The notes: generated by a model from the sequence alone, not told the origin. 64,000 nt of DNA from Streptomyces pseudovenezuelae (GCF_001513955.1 NZ_KQ948146.1:818282-882281); one strand, 5' to 3'; shown: positions 33,545-43,157, numbered from the stretch's first letter. Program-made: numbers and translations.

Positions 33545-35218
33545 GTGCGCAACCCACTCAGACGTTCCAGAGTCCTCGCTCTGCTCGGCACCGCCGCTCT
33601 CGCGCTGGCCGGAGCCGTCGCCCTTCCCGGCACGGCTCAGGCGGCCAACGTCCTGACCAACCCCGGCTTCGAGTCCGGGAGCCTCTCCCCCTGGACCTGC
33701 ACCGGCAACCTCGGTTCGGTCGTCTCCTCGCCCGTGCACGGCGGCTCCAAAGCCCTTGCGGGCGCGGTGAGTTCAAGCGACAACGCCCAGTGCAGCCAGA
33801 CCGTCCCGGTGCAGCCGAACACCACCTACAGCCTCAGCGGCTGGGTACGCGGCTCCTACGTCTACCTCGGCGTGAACGGCGGGGCCTCCGCCTGGACGAC
33901 ATCGCCGTCGGCGTACAGCCAGCTGTCCGTCTCCTTCACCACCGGCGCCTCGCAGACCAGCGCCACCGTCTACGTCCACGGCTGGTACGCCCAGGGCACC
34001 TACTACGCCGACGACATCAGCCTCGACGGGCCCGGCGGCGGGGGCTCGGACACCCAGGCGCCGAGCACGCCGACCGGACTGGCGTCCACGGGCAAGACGT
34101 CGTCGAGCGTGTCGTTGAAGTGGAACGCCTCGACGGACAACGTGGGTGTCACGGGGTACGACGTCTACAGCGGCTCCAACAGGCTCCTCACCGCCTCCGG
34201 CACGTCCACCACCGTCAGCGGGCTCTCGCCCAGCACGGCGTACACCTTCACCGTCAGGGCGCGTGACGCGGCCGGCAACACCTCCGGGGCCTCCAACTCC
34301 GTGAGCGTGACGACCGACGCGGGCGGTGGCGGCACCGGCTTCAAGCAGGCAGCGCCCTATCTGTACGAAGGCTGGGGCGATCCGCCGAGCCCCAGCACGG
34401 TGATGAGCGCGACCGGCGTCAAGTGGTTCACGATGGCCTTCGTGCTGGACTCCGGTGGCTGCAATCCCGCCTGGGACGGCAGCAGGCCGCTGACCGGCGG
34501 TGCCGACCAGAGCGCCATCAACCAGATCCGTGCCGCCGGTGGTGACATCGTGCCCTCCTTCGGCGGCTGGCAGGGCAGCAAGCTCGGCGCCAACTGCTCC
34601 TCGGCGAGCGCGCTCGCGGCCGCCCTGCAGAAGGTGATCGACGCCTACTCGCTCAAGGCGATCGACATGGACATCGAGAACACCGACGAGTTCGAGAACG
34701 AGGCCGTGCAGGCGAGGATCCTGACCGCGCTGAAGACGGTCAAGGCCAACAACCCCGGCCTGAAGACCATCGTCACCTTCGGCACCTCCACGACCGGCCC
34801 GACCTACTACGGCAACCGGCTCATCGAGCAGGCGCAGTCACTGGGCGCGAACATCGACGTCTTCACCATCATGCCGTTCGACTTCGGCGGCGGCTCCGAC
34901 ATGTACGGCAGCACCGTGAACGCCACGGAGGGCCTGAAGGCCAAGCTGAAGTCGACGTTCGGCTGGGACGACGCCACGGCCTACTCCCACATCGGCATCT
35001 CGGGCATGAACGGGCTCTCCGACCAGCAGGAGAACACGACCCCGGCGATCTGGACCCAGATCCGCGACTGGGCGAACTCGCATCACATCGCCCGGCTCGC
35101 CTTCTGGTCGGTCAACCGCGACCGGCCGTGCCCGGGCGGTGGCGTGGTCAGCAACTGCTCCGGCATCAGCCAGAGCACCTGGCAGTTCACCTCGATCACC
35201 GCAGGCTTCACCGGCTGA
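33545..35218 (+). CDS. Secreted multidomain GH18 chitinase (CBM, FnIII, GH18)
   Basis: 557 aa, GTG with AGGGAG upstream. Sec signal cut near AQA. Then a carbohydrate-binding module (~35-165; NVLTNPGFESGSLSPW start typical of CBM4/16-like jelly rolls), a GGGG linker, one fibronectin III domain (~175-265; TGYDVYSG... TFTVRARDAAGN) and a GH18 catalytic domain (SFGGW, catalytic IDMDIE). It binds insoluble polymer and cleaves chitin or a related glycan. Operator-bearing promoter upstream, hairpin terminator downstream. Confidence 0.9.
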   Translation: MRNPLRRSRVLALLGTAALALAGAVALPGTAQAANVLTNPGFESGSLSPWTCTGNLGSVVSSPVHGGSKALAGAVSSSDNAQCSQTVPVQPNTTYSLSGWVRGSYVYLGVNGGASAWTTSPSAYSQLSVSFTTGASQTSATVYVHGWYAQGTYYADDISLDGPGGGGSDTQAPSTPTGLASTGKTSSSVSLKWNASTDNVGVTGYDVYSGSNRLLTASGTSTTVSGLSPSTAYTFTVRARDAAGNTSGASNSVSVTTDAGGGGTGFKQAAPYLYEGWGDPPSPSTVMSATGVKWFTMAFVLDSGGCNPAWDGSRPLTGGADQSAINQIRAAGGDIVPSFGGWQGSKLGANCSSASALAAALQKVIDAYSLKAIDMDIENTDEFENEAVQARILTALKTVKANNPGLKTIVTFGTSTTGPTYYGNRLIEQAQSLGANIDVFTIMPFDFGGGSDMYGSTVNATEGLKAKLKSTFGWDDATAYSHIGISGMNGLSDQQENTTPAIWTQIRDWANSHHIARLAFWSVNRDRPCPGGGVVSNCSGISQSTWQFTSITAGFTG

Positions 35219-35219
35219 G

Positions 35220-35413
35220 TCATCCCTCCCCGTACCCCCACGCCTGCGCCGACTCGGCCAGGCGTGGGGGCAGTTCGGCTTCCGGGACGGCCGCTCGGGC
35301 GGGCCGCACGCGCCCCGACCTGAGTTCGAGTGCCCGCGTCGCCTCCGAGGAGAAGTCACGGCCCAACTCGACGCGCAGGGTGCGCAGACGCGTCTCGTGC
35401 GGGGCGCGGATCC
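35220..35413 (-). pseudogene. C-terminal gene remnant (about 64 codons)
   Basis: A leftward frame ending at 35220 keeps strong G/C third-position bias for ~64 codons (RVELGRDFSSEATRALELRS and onward, ending AWGYGEG). It has no start codon or ribosome site, and the bias collapses upstream of ~35413. It looks like the tail of a lost gene. The terminator hairpin at 35235 lies inside it. Family unknown. Confidence 0.35.
35235..35270 (+). terminator. Hairpin after the second chitinase
   Basis: CCCCCACGCCTG pairs with CAGGCGTGGGGG, and the loop itself pairs (GCCGA-C-TCGGC) with a one-base bulge. It starts 16 bases past the chitinase stop and is a strong terminator candidate. Confidence 0.7.
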
Positions 35414-35477
35414 ACCTTTCTCTCGCCGTTCGTCCGCATCCCGGGGGCGTTACCGCTTCCTTGGTTCTCCATGGGAA

Positions 35478-36728
35478 TCAGGACCGGCCCGCCCCGCGGT
35501 ACAGCTCCACTTCCCCGTCCAGCTCCACCTTGAGGACCGTGGCGTACGGATCGAGGTCGGCGCCGGGCGGCGGGTCGATCCACACGACGCCCACGGCATC
35601 GTGGAGCCCGCCGACCACCCGGTGGCCCAGCTCCGTGCCGGTACCCAGGACGGTGACCCTGCGGACCGGGGTGACCAGGCCGCGCAGGCCCACTTCGGCG
35701 CGCGGGGCGTCGAACAGCACCAGGTAGAGGGTCCGGCCGTCCGCGGACAGCGTGCTGGGTCCGTAGTGGTGCCCGGCGGGCAGCCCGCGCACGGTCCCGT
35801 ACACGGCCTCGGCGTGCCTGCGGATCCACTCCCCCAGGCCCTCCAGGCGCTCGGCCTGAGGCTCGGGGATGGTCCCGTCCTCCCTCGGGCCCACGTCCAG
35901 CAGCAGGTTGCCGCCCCCGCCGATGGTCTCGGTGAAGTACCGGATCAGCTGGGCGAGCGACTTGTGGTTGTGGTCGTGGTGCTGGTACCCCCACGAGTCG
36001 TTGATCGTCAGGCACAACTCCCAGGGGCCCTCGGGCGGTTCGATGGGAGCGCCCTGTTCCGGGGTGGCGTAGTCGCCCTCGCCGAGCATGCGCGCGTTGA
36101 AGACGACGTCCGGCACGTACGACCGGACGAGCGCGGCGAGTTCGGGGATGCGCCACTGCTCCTCGCTGCGCTCCCACTCGCCGTCGAACCACAGCAGGTC
36201 GGGCCGGTAGCGGGAGGCGAGCTCCCGGACCTGGCCGTCGCGGTAGGCGAGGAAACGCTCCCAGGCCGCCAGGTCCTCGTCCTCGGCGGCGACCTCGGAG
36301 TAGCGGTTGTCCTCCTGCTCCGGCGGGCGGCCCGGCTTGCGCGTGGAGGCGTAGTCGGGGTGGTTCCAGTCGGAGTGCGAGTAGTACAGGCCGACCTTCA
36401 GGTCCTTCTCCCGCAGGGCCTCGGCGTACGGGCCGACGTAGTCCTTGCCGAGGCCGAGGTCGCCGTGCTCGGTGTCCCACAGGGCCACGCCGTCGTGGTG
36501 ACGGGTCGTCAGCACCGCGTACTTCGCGCCCGCCCGGGCGAACAGGTCCGCCCAGGCACGCGGGTCGTACCGGGCGCCGGTGAAGCGCTCCAGCTGGGAC
36601 ATGTACTGCTCGTGCGGGACGATGTCGTCGTAGAACGACCAGGACTCCTGGACGCCGTCCACGGCGTAGATGCCCCAGTGGACGAAGATCCCCAACTTGG
36701 CGTCGGTGAACCAGGGTTGGACGGCCAT
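35478..36728 (-). CDS. GH29 alpha-L-fucosidase-like enzyme
   Basis: 416 aa. GH29 hallmarks: WFTDAKLGIFVHWG at the N terminus, RHHDGVALWD, and LLWFDGEWE carrying the nucleophile Asp. A C-terminal beta domain follows. No signal peptide, so it acts on imported glycans. It starts 3 bases after the alpha-mannosidase stop, so the two are co-translated. Function as retaining alpha-fucosidase is likely; activity on other alpha-linked deoxy sugars is possible. Confidence 0.88.
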   Translation of the reverse strand: MAVQPWFTDAKLGIFVHWGIYAVDGVQESWSFYDDIVPHEQYMSQLERFTGARYDPRAWADLFARAGAKYAVLTTRHHDGVALWDTEHGDLGLGKDYVGPYAEALREKDLKVGLYYSHSDWNHPDYASTRKPGRPPEQEDNRYSEVAAEDEDLAAWERFLAYRDGQVRELASRYRPDLLWFDGEWERSEEQWRIPELAALVRSYVPDVVFNARMLGEGDYATPEQGAPIEPPEGPWELCLTINDSWGYQHHDHNHKSLAQLIRYFTETIGGGGNLLLDVGPREDGTIPEPQAERLEGLGEWIRRHAEAVYGTVRGLPAGHHYGPSTLSADGRTLYLVLFDAPRAEVGLRGLVTPVRRVTVLGTGTELGHRVVGGLHDAVGVVWIDPPPGADLDPYATVLKVELDGEVELYRGAGRS

Positions 36729-36731
36729 GCG

Positions 36732-39700
36732 TCAGCTCCTCCGCAGCCGGAGTGTCAGCACCTGGAAGGGGCGCAGGGAGACGGGCACGCCCCCCTCCTC
36801 GACGGCGGCGTCCTCCAGCGGGCGCTCCAGCAGGTCGGTGACCTGGGCGCCGGCCAGCGGGAAGCCGGTGCGCAGGACACCCTGGGCACGGCCGCCGCCC
36901 GACTCGTAGAGACGGACCACCACGTCACCGGAGCCGTCGTCGGCGAGCTTGACCGCCTCGACGGTCACGCCGTCGCCGTCGACCGAGATGACCGGCTCGG
37001 AGGCGCCGGACGCGTCCGCCACCCGGAGCGGGAGGTTGAGGGAGTAGCCCTCGGCGACGGTGTCCTGGATGCTCGCGCCGGGCAGCAGCGAGTAGGTGAA
37101 GCGGTGCCTGCCCTGGTCGGCCTCCGGGTCCGGGATGCGCGGGGCGCGGACCAGGCTGAGCCGGACCGTGGTGGTCGTACCGCCGTCCTCGCGGACCGTG
37201 CGGGAGACGTCGTGGCCGTAGGTCGAGTCGTTGATGACCGCGACGCCGTAGCCCGGTTCGCCGACGTGCACCCAGCGGTGGCCGGAGACCTCGAAGCGGG
37301 CCGCCTCCCAGCTGGTGTTGGTGTGGGTGGGCCGCTGGACGTGGCCGAACTGGATCTCCGCGGAGGAGTGCGCGGCCCGGACGTCCACCGGGAAGGCGGC
37401 CTTGAGGATCTTCTCGGCCTCGTGCCAGTCGATGTCGGTCTCGAAGTCGATCCGGGGGCTGCCGGCGCGCAGCGTGATGGTCTGGGTGATCGTCGAGCCC
37501 TTGCCGAAGGACCGGGTCACGCGGACCGCGCCGAGCAGCGGGTCCTCCGAGACGACCTCGACGGACGTGGGCTCCAGGAGGTCCGTGTACCGGTTGTTGT
37601 AGTGCTTGTCGATGTCCCAGGCGTCCCAGTAGTTCGGGAGGTCGGTGTGCAGACGGAGCAGGTTGCCCTTGTCGCCGAGGACTTCGCGCCGGGCCCGCAG
37701 GTCGTACACGGAGGACAGGGTGCCGTCCTCGGCCACCTCCACGCGCACCAGGCCGTTGTCGAGGACCCGGCCCTCGGTCTTCACGAACTGGGCGGGGCGG
37801 GCGTCCGCCAGCGGCGCGCTGCCGTTCGCGGGCACCTCGACGTAGGCCGGAGCGCCCTCGGACGTACGGACCACCTCGGCCCGGTCGAACGGGCTGGTGT
37901 TGAAGACCCGGGTGGCGCCGGCCCCCAGCGCGGCCACGGCCTCGGCGGTCAGCGCCTCCAGTTCCTCGGCGACCCGGGCGTACTCGGCCTCGGCCTCGCG
38001 GTGCACCCAGGCGATCGAGGAGCCCGGCAGGATGTCGTGGAACTGGTGGAGCAGGACCGTCTTCCACAGCCGGTCGAGCTTCTCGTACGGGTAGGCGTAG
38101 CCCGGCGCGTGCAGCGCGGCCGTCGTCGCCCACAGCTCGGCCTCGCGCAGCCTGTGCTCGGAGCGGCGGTTGCCCTGCTTGGTGCGGGCCTGGGAGGTGT
38201 AGGTGGCGCGGTGCAGCTCCAGGTAGAGCTCGCCGACCCAGACGGGGGCGTCCGGGTACTCGGCGCGGGCCTGGGCGAAGAAGTCGTCGGGGTGCTCGAT
38301 GACGACCTTCGGGGAGCCCTCCAGGTTCGCGAGGCGCCGGGCCCGCTCCATGATCTCGCGGGTGGGGCCGCCACCGCCGTCGCCCCAGCCGAAGGGGGCC
38401 AGGGAGCGCTGCCCGCCGCCCTTCTCCGAGTAGTTGCGGACCGCGCGGTCCATCTCCTCGCCGCTGAAGCGGGCGTTGTAGGTGTCGACGGGCGGGAAGT
38501 GGGTGAAGATGCGGGTGCCGTCGATGCCCTCCCACCAGAAGGTGTGGTGGGGGAACTTGTTGGTCTGGTTCCAGGAGATCTTCTGGGTGAGGAACCAGTC
38601 GTTGCCGGCCAGCTTGGCGAGCTGCGGGTAGGCGGCGGTGTAGCCGAAGGAGTCCGGCAGCCAGACGCCCTTGGTCTCGACGCCGAAGTGCTCGATGAAG
38701 AAGCGCTTGCCGTGGATGAGCTGGCGGGCGATCGCCTCGCCGCCGGGCAGGTTGCCGTCGGCCTCGACCCACATGCCGCCGACCGGCGCCCACTGGCCCT
38801 TCTTCACCGACTCCTGGATGCGGGCCCACACGTGCGGGTAGTTGTCGCGCACCCACTCGTACTGCTGGGCCTGGGAGCAGGCGAAGATGAAGTCGTCGTA
38901 CTCGTCGGCGAGCGCGGTGACGTTGGAGAAGGTGCGGGACGTCTTGCGCTTGGTCTCGCGGATGGGCCAGAGCCAGGCGGAGTCGATGTGGGCATGGCCG
39001 ACACCGGAGATGGTGTGCGCGCTGGCGTTGGCCGGCTTGGCCAGCACGGGCGCGAGCACCTCGCGGACGGCCGCCGCGCTGCCGGAGACGTCGTCCAGGT
39101 CGAGGGCGTCCATGGCCCGGTCCAGGGCGTGCAGGATCTCGTGGCGGCGGGGCTCGTGCTCGGGGAGGTGGACCATGAGCTCGCGCAGCACCTGGAGGTC
39201 CAGGTCGAGGTGGAAGACCTCCTCGTCGAGGACGGCGAGGTCGGCGCGCTGGAAGGTGTAGAGGGGCGCGGAGCCGGCCGTGAGCTTGTCGCCCATCGGC
39301 GTGACCTTGGAGAAGTTGTCCTTGAGGATGTCCGGGTTGGAGGCGGCCTCGACCAGGTAGTCGATCTCCTCGCCACCGTCCGCCGGGTTCGCGACGGGGA
39401 CGTACTGGTTGAGCGGGTTGACGGCCTTCAGGGGGCGGCCGTCAGCCAGGTGGACCAGGGCCTCGGCCTGGTTGCCGGGCCAGTCGCCGACGAAGCCGAG
39501 GTCGATGACGGCCTCGACGCGCCGTCCGGCCCACTCGGCGGGCACCCGGCCGCGCATCCGGAACCAGGTGGTCCCCCAGGGCGGGCCCCACGGGGTGTCC
39601 ATCGCGAAGGGCGTGTAGCGGGCGGCCGCGGCCTCCTCGAAGGAGACCGGCTCGCCCGGCGCCTGCCAGGCCTCGACCTCGAAGGGGACGGTGGCCGCGT

Positions 39701-39773
39701 AGATCGCGGGCTTGATGCGCTGGTCGTGGGCGCGCTGGACGCGCTCCTCGATGCGGCGGCTTTCGTCGTGCAT
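36732..39773 (-). CDS. GH38 alpha-mannosidase
   Basis: 1013 aa, ATG 39773. GVGHAHIDSAWLWPIRETKR holds the zinc-binding His/Asp, and GGMWVEADGNLPGGE contains the nucleophile Asp region of GH38. Large C-terminal beta domains typical of the family follow. Cytoplasmic. It would remove alpha-mannose from imported oligosaccharides. A perfect palindrome GAAAGCGCTTTC lies ~55 bp upstream, between it and the GH4 gene, so it may have its own promoter. Confidence 0.92.
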   Translation of the reverse strand: MHDESRRIEERVQRAHDQRIKPAIYAATVPFEVEAWQAPGEPVSFEEAAAARYTPFAMDTPWGPPWGTTWFRMRGRVPAEWAGRRVEAVIDLGFVGDWPGNQAEALVHLADGRPLKAVNPLNQYVPVANPADGGEEIDYLVEAASNPDILKDNFSKVTPMGDKLTAGSAPLYTFQRADLAVLDEEVFHLDLDLQVLRELMVHLPEHEPRRHEILHALDRAMDALDLDDVSGSAAAVREVLAPVLAKPANASAHTISGVGHAHIDSAWLWPIRETKRKTSRTFSNVTALADEYDDFIFACSQAQQYEWVRDNYPHVWARIQESVKKGQWAPVGGMWVEADGNLPGGEAIARQLIHGKRFFIEHFGVETKGVWLPDSFGYTAAYPQLAKLAGNDWFLTQKISWNQTNKFPHHTFWWEGIDGTRIFTHFPPVDTYNARFSGEEMDRAVRNYSEKGGGQRSLAPFGWGDGGGGPTREIMERARRLANLEGSPKVVIEHPDDFFAQARAEYPDAPVWVGELYLELHRATYTSQARTKQGNRRSEHRLREAELWATTAALHAPGYAYPYEKLDRLWKTVLLHQFHDILPGSSIAWVHREAEAEYARVAEELEALTAEAVAALGAGATRVFNTSPFDRAEVVRTSEGAPAYVEVPANGSAPLADARPAQFVKTEGRVLDNGLVRVEVAEDGTLSSVYDLRARREVLGDKGNLLRLHTDLPNYWDAWDIDKHYNNRYTDLLEPTSVEVVSEDPLLGAVRVTRSFGKGSTITQTITLRAGSPRIDFETDIDWHEAEKILKAAFPVDVRAAHSSAEIQFGHVQRPTHTNTSWEAARFEVSGHRWVHVGEPGYGVAVINDSTYGHDVSRTVREDGGTTTTVRLSLVRAPRIPDPEADQGRHRFTYSLLPGASIQDTVAEGYSLNLPLRVADASGASEPVISVDGDGVTVEAVKLADDGSGDVVVRLYESGGGRAQGVLRTGFPLAGAQVTDLLERPLEDAAVEEGGVPVSLRPFQVLTLRLRRS

Positions 39774-39825
39774 GAAAGGTCTCCAGGGAGGGAGAGGGCG
39801 AGCTGGTGGGGCCGGGAAGCCAGGA

Positions 39826-39837
39826 GAAAGCGCTTTC
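39826..39837 (-). promoter_or_regulatory. GAAAGCGCTTTC palindrome, LacI-type operator
   Basis: A perfect 12-bp palindrome centred on CG in the gap between the GH4 stop and the GH38 start. The word fits LacI-family sugar operators. No second LacI gene lies near; the one in the window (25222) has a different operator word. Confidence 0.55.
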
Positions 39838-39849
39838 CAAAAACGGATG

Positions 39850-41187
39850 CTACTTAAGGTACGCGAGCCCGGGATGCACCGAGGTGTAGCCCTCGACCAG
39901 CTTGCGGGCGACGTTGACGGAGTCGACCAGCGGGTGCAGCGCGAAGGCCTTCACCGCGGTCGTGCGCGAGGCGGACTCGGCGGCGGCCAGCACCTCCCGC
40001 TCGACGGCCTTGACCGAGCAGACCAGGCCGGTGGCGTGCTCGGGCAGCGGGGCGACGGAGACGGGGTGGGCGCCGTTGGCGTCGACGAGGCAGGGAACCT
40101 CGATGACGGCGTCGTGGTCGAGCACGGCGAGCGTGCCCTGGTTGCGGACGTTGAGGATCAGGGTGGTGCGCTCGTCGCGCGCGATGGCCCGCATCAGGGC
40201 GAGGGCGACCTTCTCATAGCCGCCGGAGAGGTCGTCGGCGTCGCGCTCGCCGGCGCCGGCCGTCTCCCGGTTCTCGGACATGTAGGTGGCCTCGCGCTCG
40301 GCGCGGGTGCGGTCCCAGACGTCCAGCGCCTTCGCACCGGGGGCGCCGACCTCGTCGTAGAACCGCGCCTGCTGGTCGGCGAGGAAGGCGCCGCGGGTCT
40401 TCTCGGCCTGCTGGTAGGCGCGGACGGCCTCGCGGTTGAAGTAGTAGTAGTGCAGGTACTCGTTGGGGATCGCGCCCAGCGACTGGAGCCAGTCGACGCC
40501 GAAGAGCTTGCCCTCCTCGAAGGAGCCGAGCAGGTCCGGGTCGGCGAGCAGCCGGGGCAGCTCGTCGCGGCCGGCGATCTTCAGGCCGCGGACCCAGCCG
40601 AGGTGGTTGAGGCCGACGTAGTCGATCCAGGCCTCGTTGGGGTCGGCGCCGAGCACGCGCGCGATACGGCGGCCGAGGCCGACCGGGGAGTCGCAGATGC
40701 CGATGACGCGGTCGCCGAGGTGGCGGGACATGGCCTCGGTGACCAGGCCGGCCGGGTTGGTGAAGTTGATGACCCAGGCGTCGGGGGCGAGGCGGGCCAC
40801 GCGGCGGGCGATGTCCACGGCCACCGGGACCGTGCGCAGGCCGTAGGCGATGCCGCCCGCGCCGACCGTCTCCTGGCCGAGGACGCCCTCGGCGAGAGCC
40901 ACTCGTTCGTCCTCGGCACGGCCTTCCAGGCCGCCCACGCGGATCGCCGAGAAGACGAAGTCGGCGCCGCGCAGGGCCTCGTCGAGGTCGGTCGTGGCGC
41001 TCACCCGTGGGGCGTCCTCGACCCGGGCGGCCTGCTCGGCGAGGACCCGGGTCACCGCGGACAGCCGTCCGGCGTCCAGGTCGTGCAGCACGACCTCGGT
41101 GACCCTGCCCTCGCCGCGGTCGCCGAGGAGGGCGCCGTACACGAGCGGCACGCGGAACCCGCCGCCGCCCAGAATCGTCAGCTTCAT
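39850..41187 (-). CDS. GH4-family NAD-dependent glycosidase (6-phospho-beta-glucosidase-like)
   Basis: 445 aa, ATG overlapping the DeoR-type regulator stop. The Rossmann start MKLTILGGGGFRVP binds NAD. The family motifs NFTNPAGLV, GICDSPVGLG (metal Cys) and NHLGWV are present. GH4 enzymes hydrolyse glycosides by a redox/elimination route with Mn2+ and NAD. Whether the substrate is phosphorylated is uncertain because the local importer is ABC, not PTS. Confidence 0.88.
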   Translation of the reverse strand: MKLTILGGGGFRVPLVYGALLGDRGEGRVTEVVLHDLDAGRLSAVTRVLAEQAARVEDAPRVSATTDLDEALRGADFVFSAIRVGGLEGRAEDERVALAEGVLGQETVGAGGIAYGLRTVPVAVDIARRVARLAPDAWVINFTNPAGLVTEAMSRHLGDRVIGICDSPVGLGRRIARVLGADPNEAWIDYVGLNHLGWVRGLKIAGRDELPRLLADPDLLGSFEEGKLFGVDWLQSLGAIPNEYLHYYYFNREAVRAYQQAEKTRGAFLADQQARFYDEVGAPGAKALDVWDRTRAEREATYMSENRETAGAGERDADDLSGGYEKVALALMRAIARDERTTLILNVRNQGTLAVLDHDAVIEVPCLVDANGAHPVSVAPLPEHATGLVCSVKAVEREVLAAAESASRTTAVKAFALHPLVDSVNVARKLVEGYTSVHPGLAYLK

Positions 41188-41969
41188 TCTTGCACCTTTC
41201 CTGCCTCGACCACCTCGACGCCCGCCTCCTCCAGCGAGGAGCGGGTCACCGGGTCGGCCGGGGCGTTCGTGACCACCACGTCCAGGTCCTCGGGACCACA
41301 GACCTTCGCCATGCCCGTACCCGGGAACTTGGCGGCGTCGGCGAGCAGGACGACCTTGTCGCCGGCCTTGATCATGGCCCGCTTCACCGGAACCTCGACG
41401 ACCGTCGTGTCCATCACCTGCCCACCCGGACGCACTCCACTGGTACCGAGGAAGAGCCAGTCGGCGTGCAGCTGGCGCAGGTTGTCCTCGGTGAGGAAGC
41501 CGACCAGGGAGCGGTACTCACGGCGGAGCATGCCGCCGAGCAGCACCAGTTCGATGCCCTCGTCGTCGGCGAGCTCCTCGTAGACCACCAGATTGCTGGT
41601 GATCACCGTGAGGCGGCGGCCGTGCAGTTGCCGGGCCAGCCGGAAGGCCGTGGTGCCGATGTCGAGCAGCACGGACTGGCCGTCGGAGACCATCGCGGCG
41701 GCGTGCGCGGCTATGGCGTCCTTCTCGGACACCCGCACCTCGGCGACCTCGGCGAAGGGCTGGTCGCCCTCGTCCACGACGGCGCCGCCGTGGACACGCG
41801 TGAGCAGCCCGTCCTCCTCAAGCTTGACCAGGTCACGCCTGATCGTGGCGGGGCTCACACCCAGCTGCTCGGAGAGATCGGTCACGGACGCGGGGCCACC
41901 GGAGCGCAGGGCCCGCAGGATGAGTTGGTGTCGTCGTTCTGCCAGCACGGCGTGAACACTACTCGTCAT
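41184..41969 (-). CDS. DeoR/GlpR-family transcriptional regulator
   Basis: 261 aa from ATG 41969; a TTG two codons upstream is also possible. HTH: VTDLSEQLGVSPATIRRDLVKLEEDG. The C-terminal sugar-phosphate sensor has VLLDIGTTAFRLAR, VITSNLVV and LLGGMLRREYRS. Members usually respond to a phosphorylated sugar, matching the divergent PfkB kinase. It heads the leftward GH4/GH38/GH29 genes and likely controls both directions through the intergenic repeats. Confidence 0.9.
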   Translation of the reverse strand: MTSSVHAVLAERRHQLILRALRSGGPASVTDLSEQLGVSPATIRRDLVKLEEDGLLTRVHGGAVVDEGDQPFAEVAEVRVSEKDAIAAHAAAMVSDGQSVLLDIGTTAFRLARQLHGRRLTVITSNLVVYEELADDEGIELVLLGGMLRREYRSLVGFLTEDNLRQLHADWLFLGTSGVRPGGQVMDTTVVEVPVKRAMIKAGDKVVLLADAAKFPGTGMAKVCGPEDLDVVVTNAPADPVTRSSLEEAGVEVVEAGKVQE

Positions 41970-42047
41970 CTTCAATCAAATCCATGCTCAGTTCTGCTCG
42001 GGTATTGACCAATCTCTCGGATCAGCGCACGATTCCGGTCATCGAAA

Positions 42048-42065
42048 TTGACGAGTTTTGACGAG
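42048..42065. promoter_or_regulatory. TTGACGAG direct repeats, candidate DeoR-type site
   Basis: TTGACGAG occurs at 42048-42055 and 42058-42065, one helical turn apart, in the divergent gap between the DeoR-type gene and the sugar kinase. DeoR proteins often bind direct repeats. The second copy lies just upstream of the kinase start and could also mask its ribosome site. Confidence 0.5.
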
Positions 42066-42076
42066 AGGCTCCTCGC

Positions 42077-43093
42077 GTGGACGACGACAGGCCCGACGTG
42101 CTCCTGACCGGGCTGCTCTTCTACGACCTCGTCCTCACCGGCCTCGGAAAGCCGCCGACGCCGGGTGAGGAGATCTGGACGGCCGGCATGGGCTGCGGCC
42201 CCGGCGGCATCGCCAACCTGGCGGTCGCCGCGTCCCGCTTCGGCCTGAGGACCTCCCTGGCCACGGTCTTCGGCGACGACTTCTACGGTGCCCACTGCCA
42301 GGAGGTCCTCGCAGCCCAGGAGGGCGTCGACGTCTCCCTCTCCCAGGTCGCGAACGGCTGGCACACCCCCGTCACCGTCGCGCTCGCCACCGGCGGCGAC
42401 CGGGCCCTGGTCACCCACGGGCAGGAACCGCCGTACTCCCAGGACGCGCTGATGGGCGACCCGCCCGAGGCGCGCACGGCCCTCGTCCACCTGGAGGCCG
42501 AGCCGCGCGCCTGGCTCTCCAAGGCCGCCGCGAACGGCACGCACATCTACGCGGACGTCGGCTGGGACCCCACCCAGCAGTGGTCCACCGACCTCCTCGA
42601 CCAGCTGGCCCTGTGCCACGCCTTCCTCCCCAACGAGGGCGAGGCGATGGCCTACACCCGTACCGACAGCGCGGTCGCGGCCCTCGGCACGCTCGCCGAG
42701 CTGGTCCCGGTCGCCGTGGTCACCCGCGGCGGGGACGGCGCGGTCGCCGTGGACCAGATCACCGGCGAGTACGCGGACGTCCCGGCCCTCGCCGTGGACG
42801 TGCTCGACGCCACGGGCGCGGGAGACGTCTTCGGCGCGAGTTTCGTCGCGGCCTCGCTCGGCGGCTGGCCGCTGGCGGAACGGCTGCGGTTCGCCGTCCT
42901 CGCGGCCGGTCTGTCCGTCCGGCACCACGGCGGCGCCCTCGCGGCCCCCGGCTGGTACGGCGTCGACCGCTGGTGGCGCTCCCTCACCGACCCCGACCTG
43001 CGCAGAACCTACGGCTTCCTCGCCGACCGGCTGCCGGCGGACGTCGGCCCGCCGGTCCGCCACGCCCCGGTCACCCCGCCCCGGCAGCACTGA
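42077..43093 (+). CDS. PfkB-family carbohydrate kinase
   Basis: 338 aa, GTG start. Family signatures: GCGPGGIANLAVAASRFG near the N terminus and DATGAGDVFGASF with the catalytic Asp near the C terminus. It phosphorylates a sugar or nucleoside released by the local glycosidases. First gene of a long rightward operon; 64 bp separate it from the binding-protein gene. Confidence 0.88.
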   Translation: MDDDRPDVLLTGLLFYDLVLTGLGKPPTPGEEIWTAGMGCGPGGIANLAVAASRFGLRTSLATVFGDDFYGAHCQEVLAAQEGVDVSLSQVANGWHTPVTVALATGGDRALVTHGQEPPYSQDALMGDPPEARTALVHLEAEPRAWLSKAAANGTHIYADVGWDPTQQWSTDLLDQLALCHAFLPNEGEAMAYTRTDSAVAALGTLAELVPVAVVTRGGDGAVAVDQITGEYADVPALAVDVLDATGAGDVFGASFVAASLGGWPLAERLRFAVLAAGLSVRHHGGALAAPGWYGVDRWWRSLTDPDLRRTYGFLADRLPADVGPPVRHAPVTPPRQH

Positions 43094-43157
43094 CCCTCAC
43101 CACGCCCCCACAGTCCAAGCCCCTCAGCACCACGAACAGGAACAACAGGAGTGACCC

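Noticed and set aside
35139..39857. A 1572-codon rightward open frame across the GH29/GH38 genes
   Set aside because: Valine/glycine-rich antisense artefact of high GC; the leftward genes carry clear GH29 and GH38 motifs.
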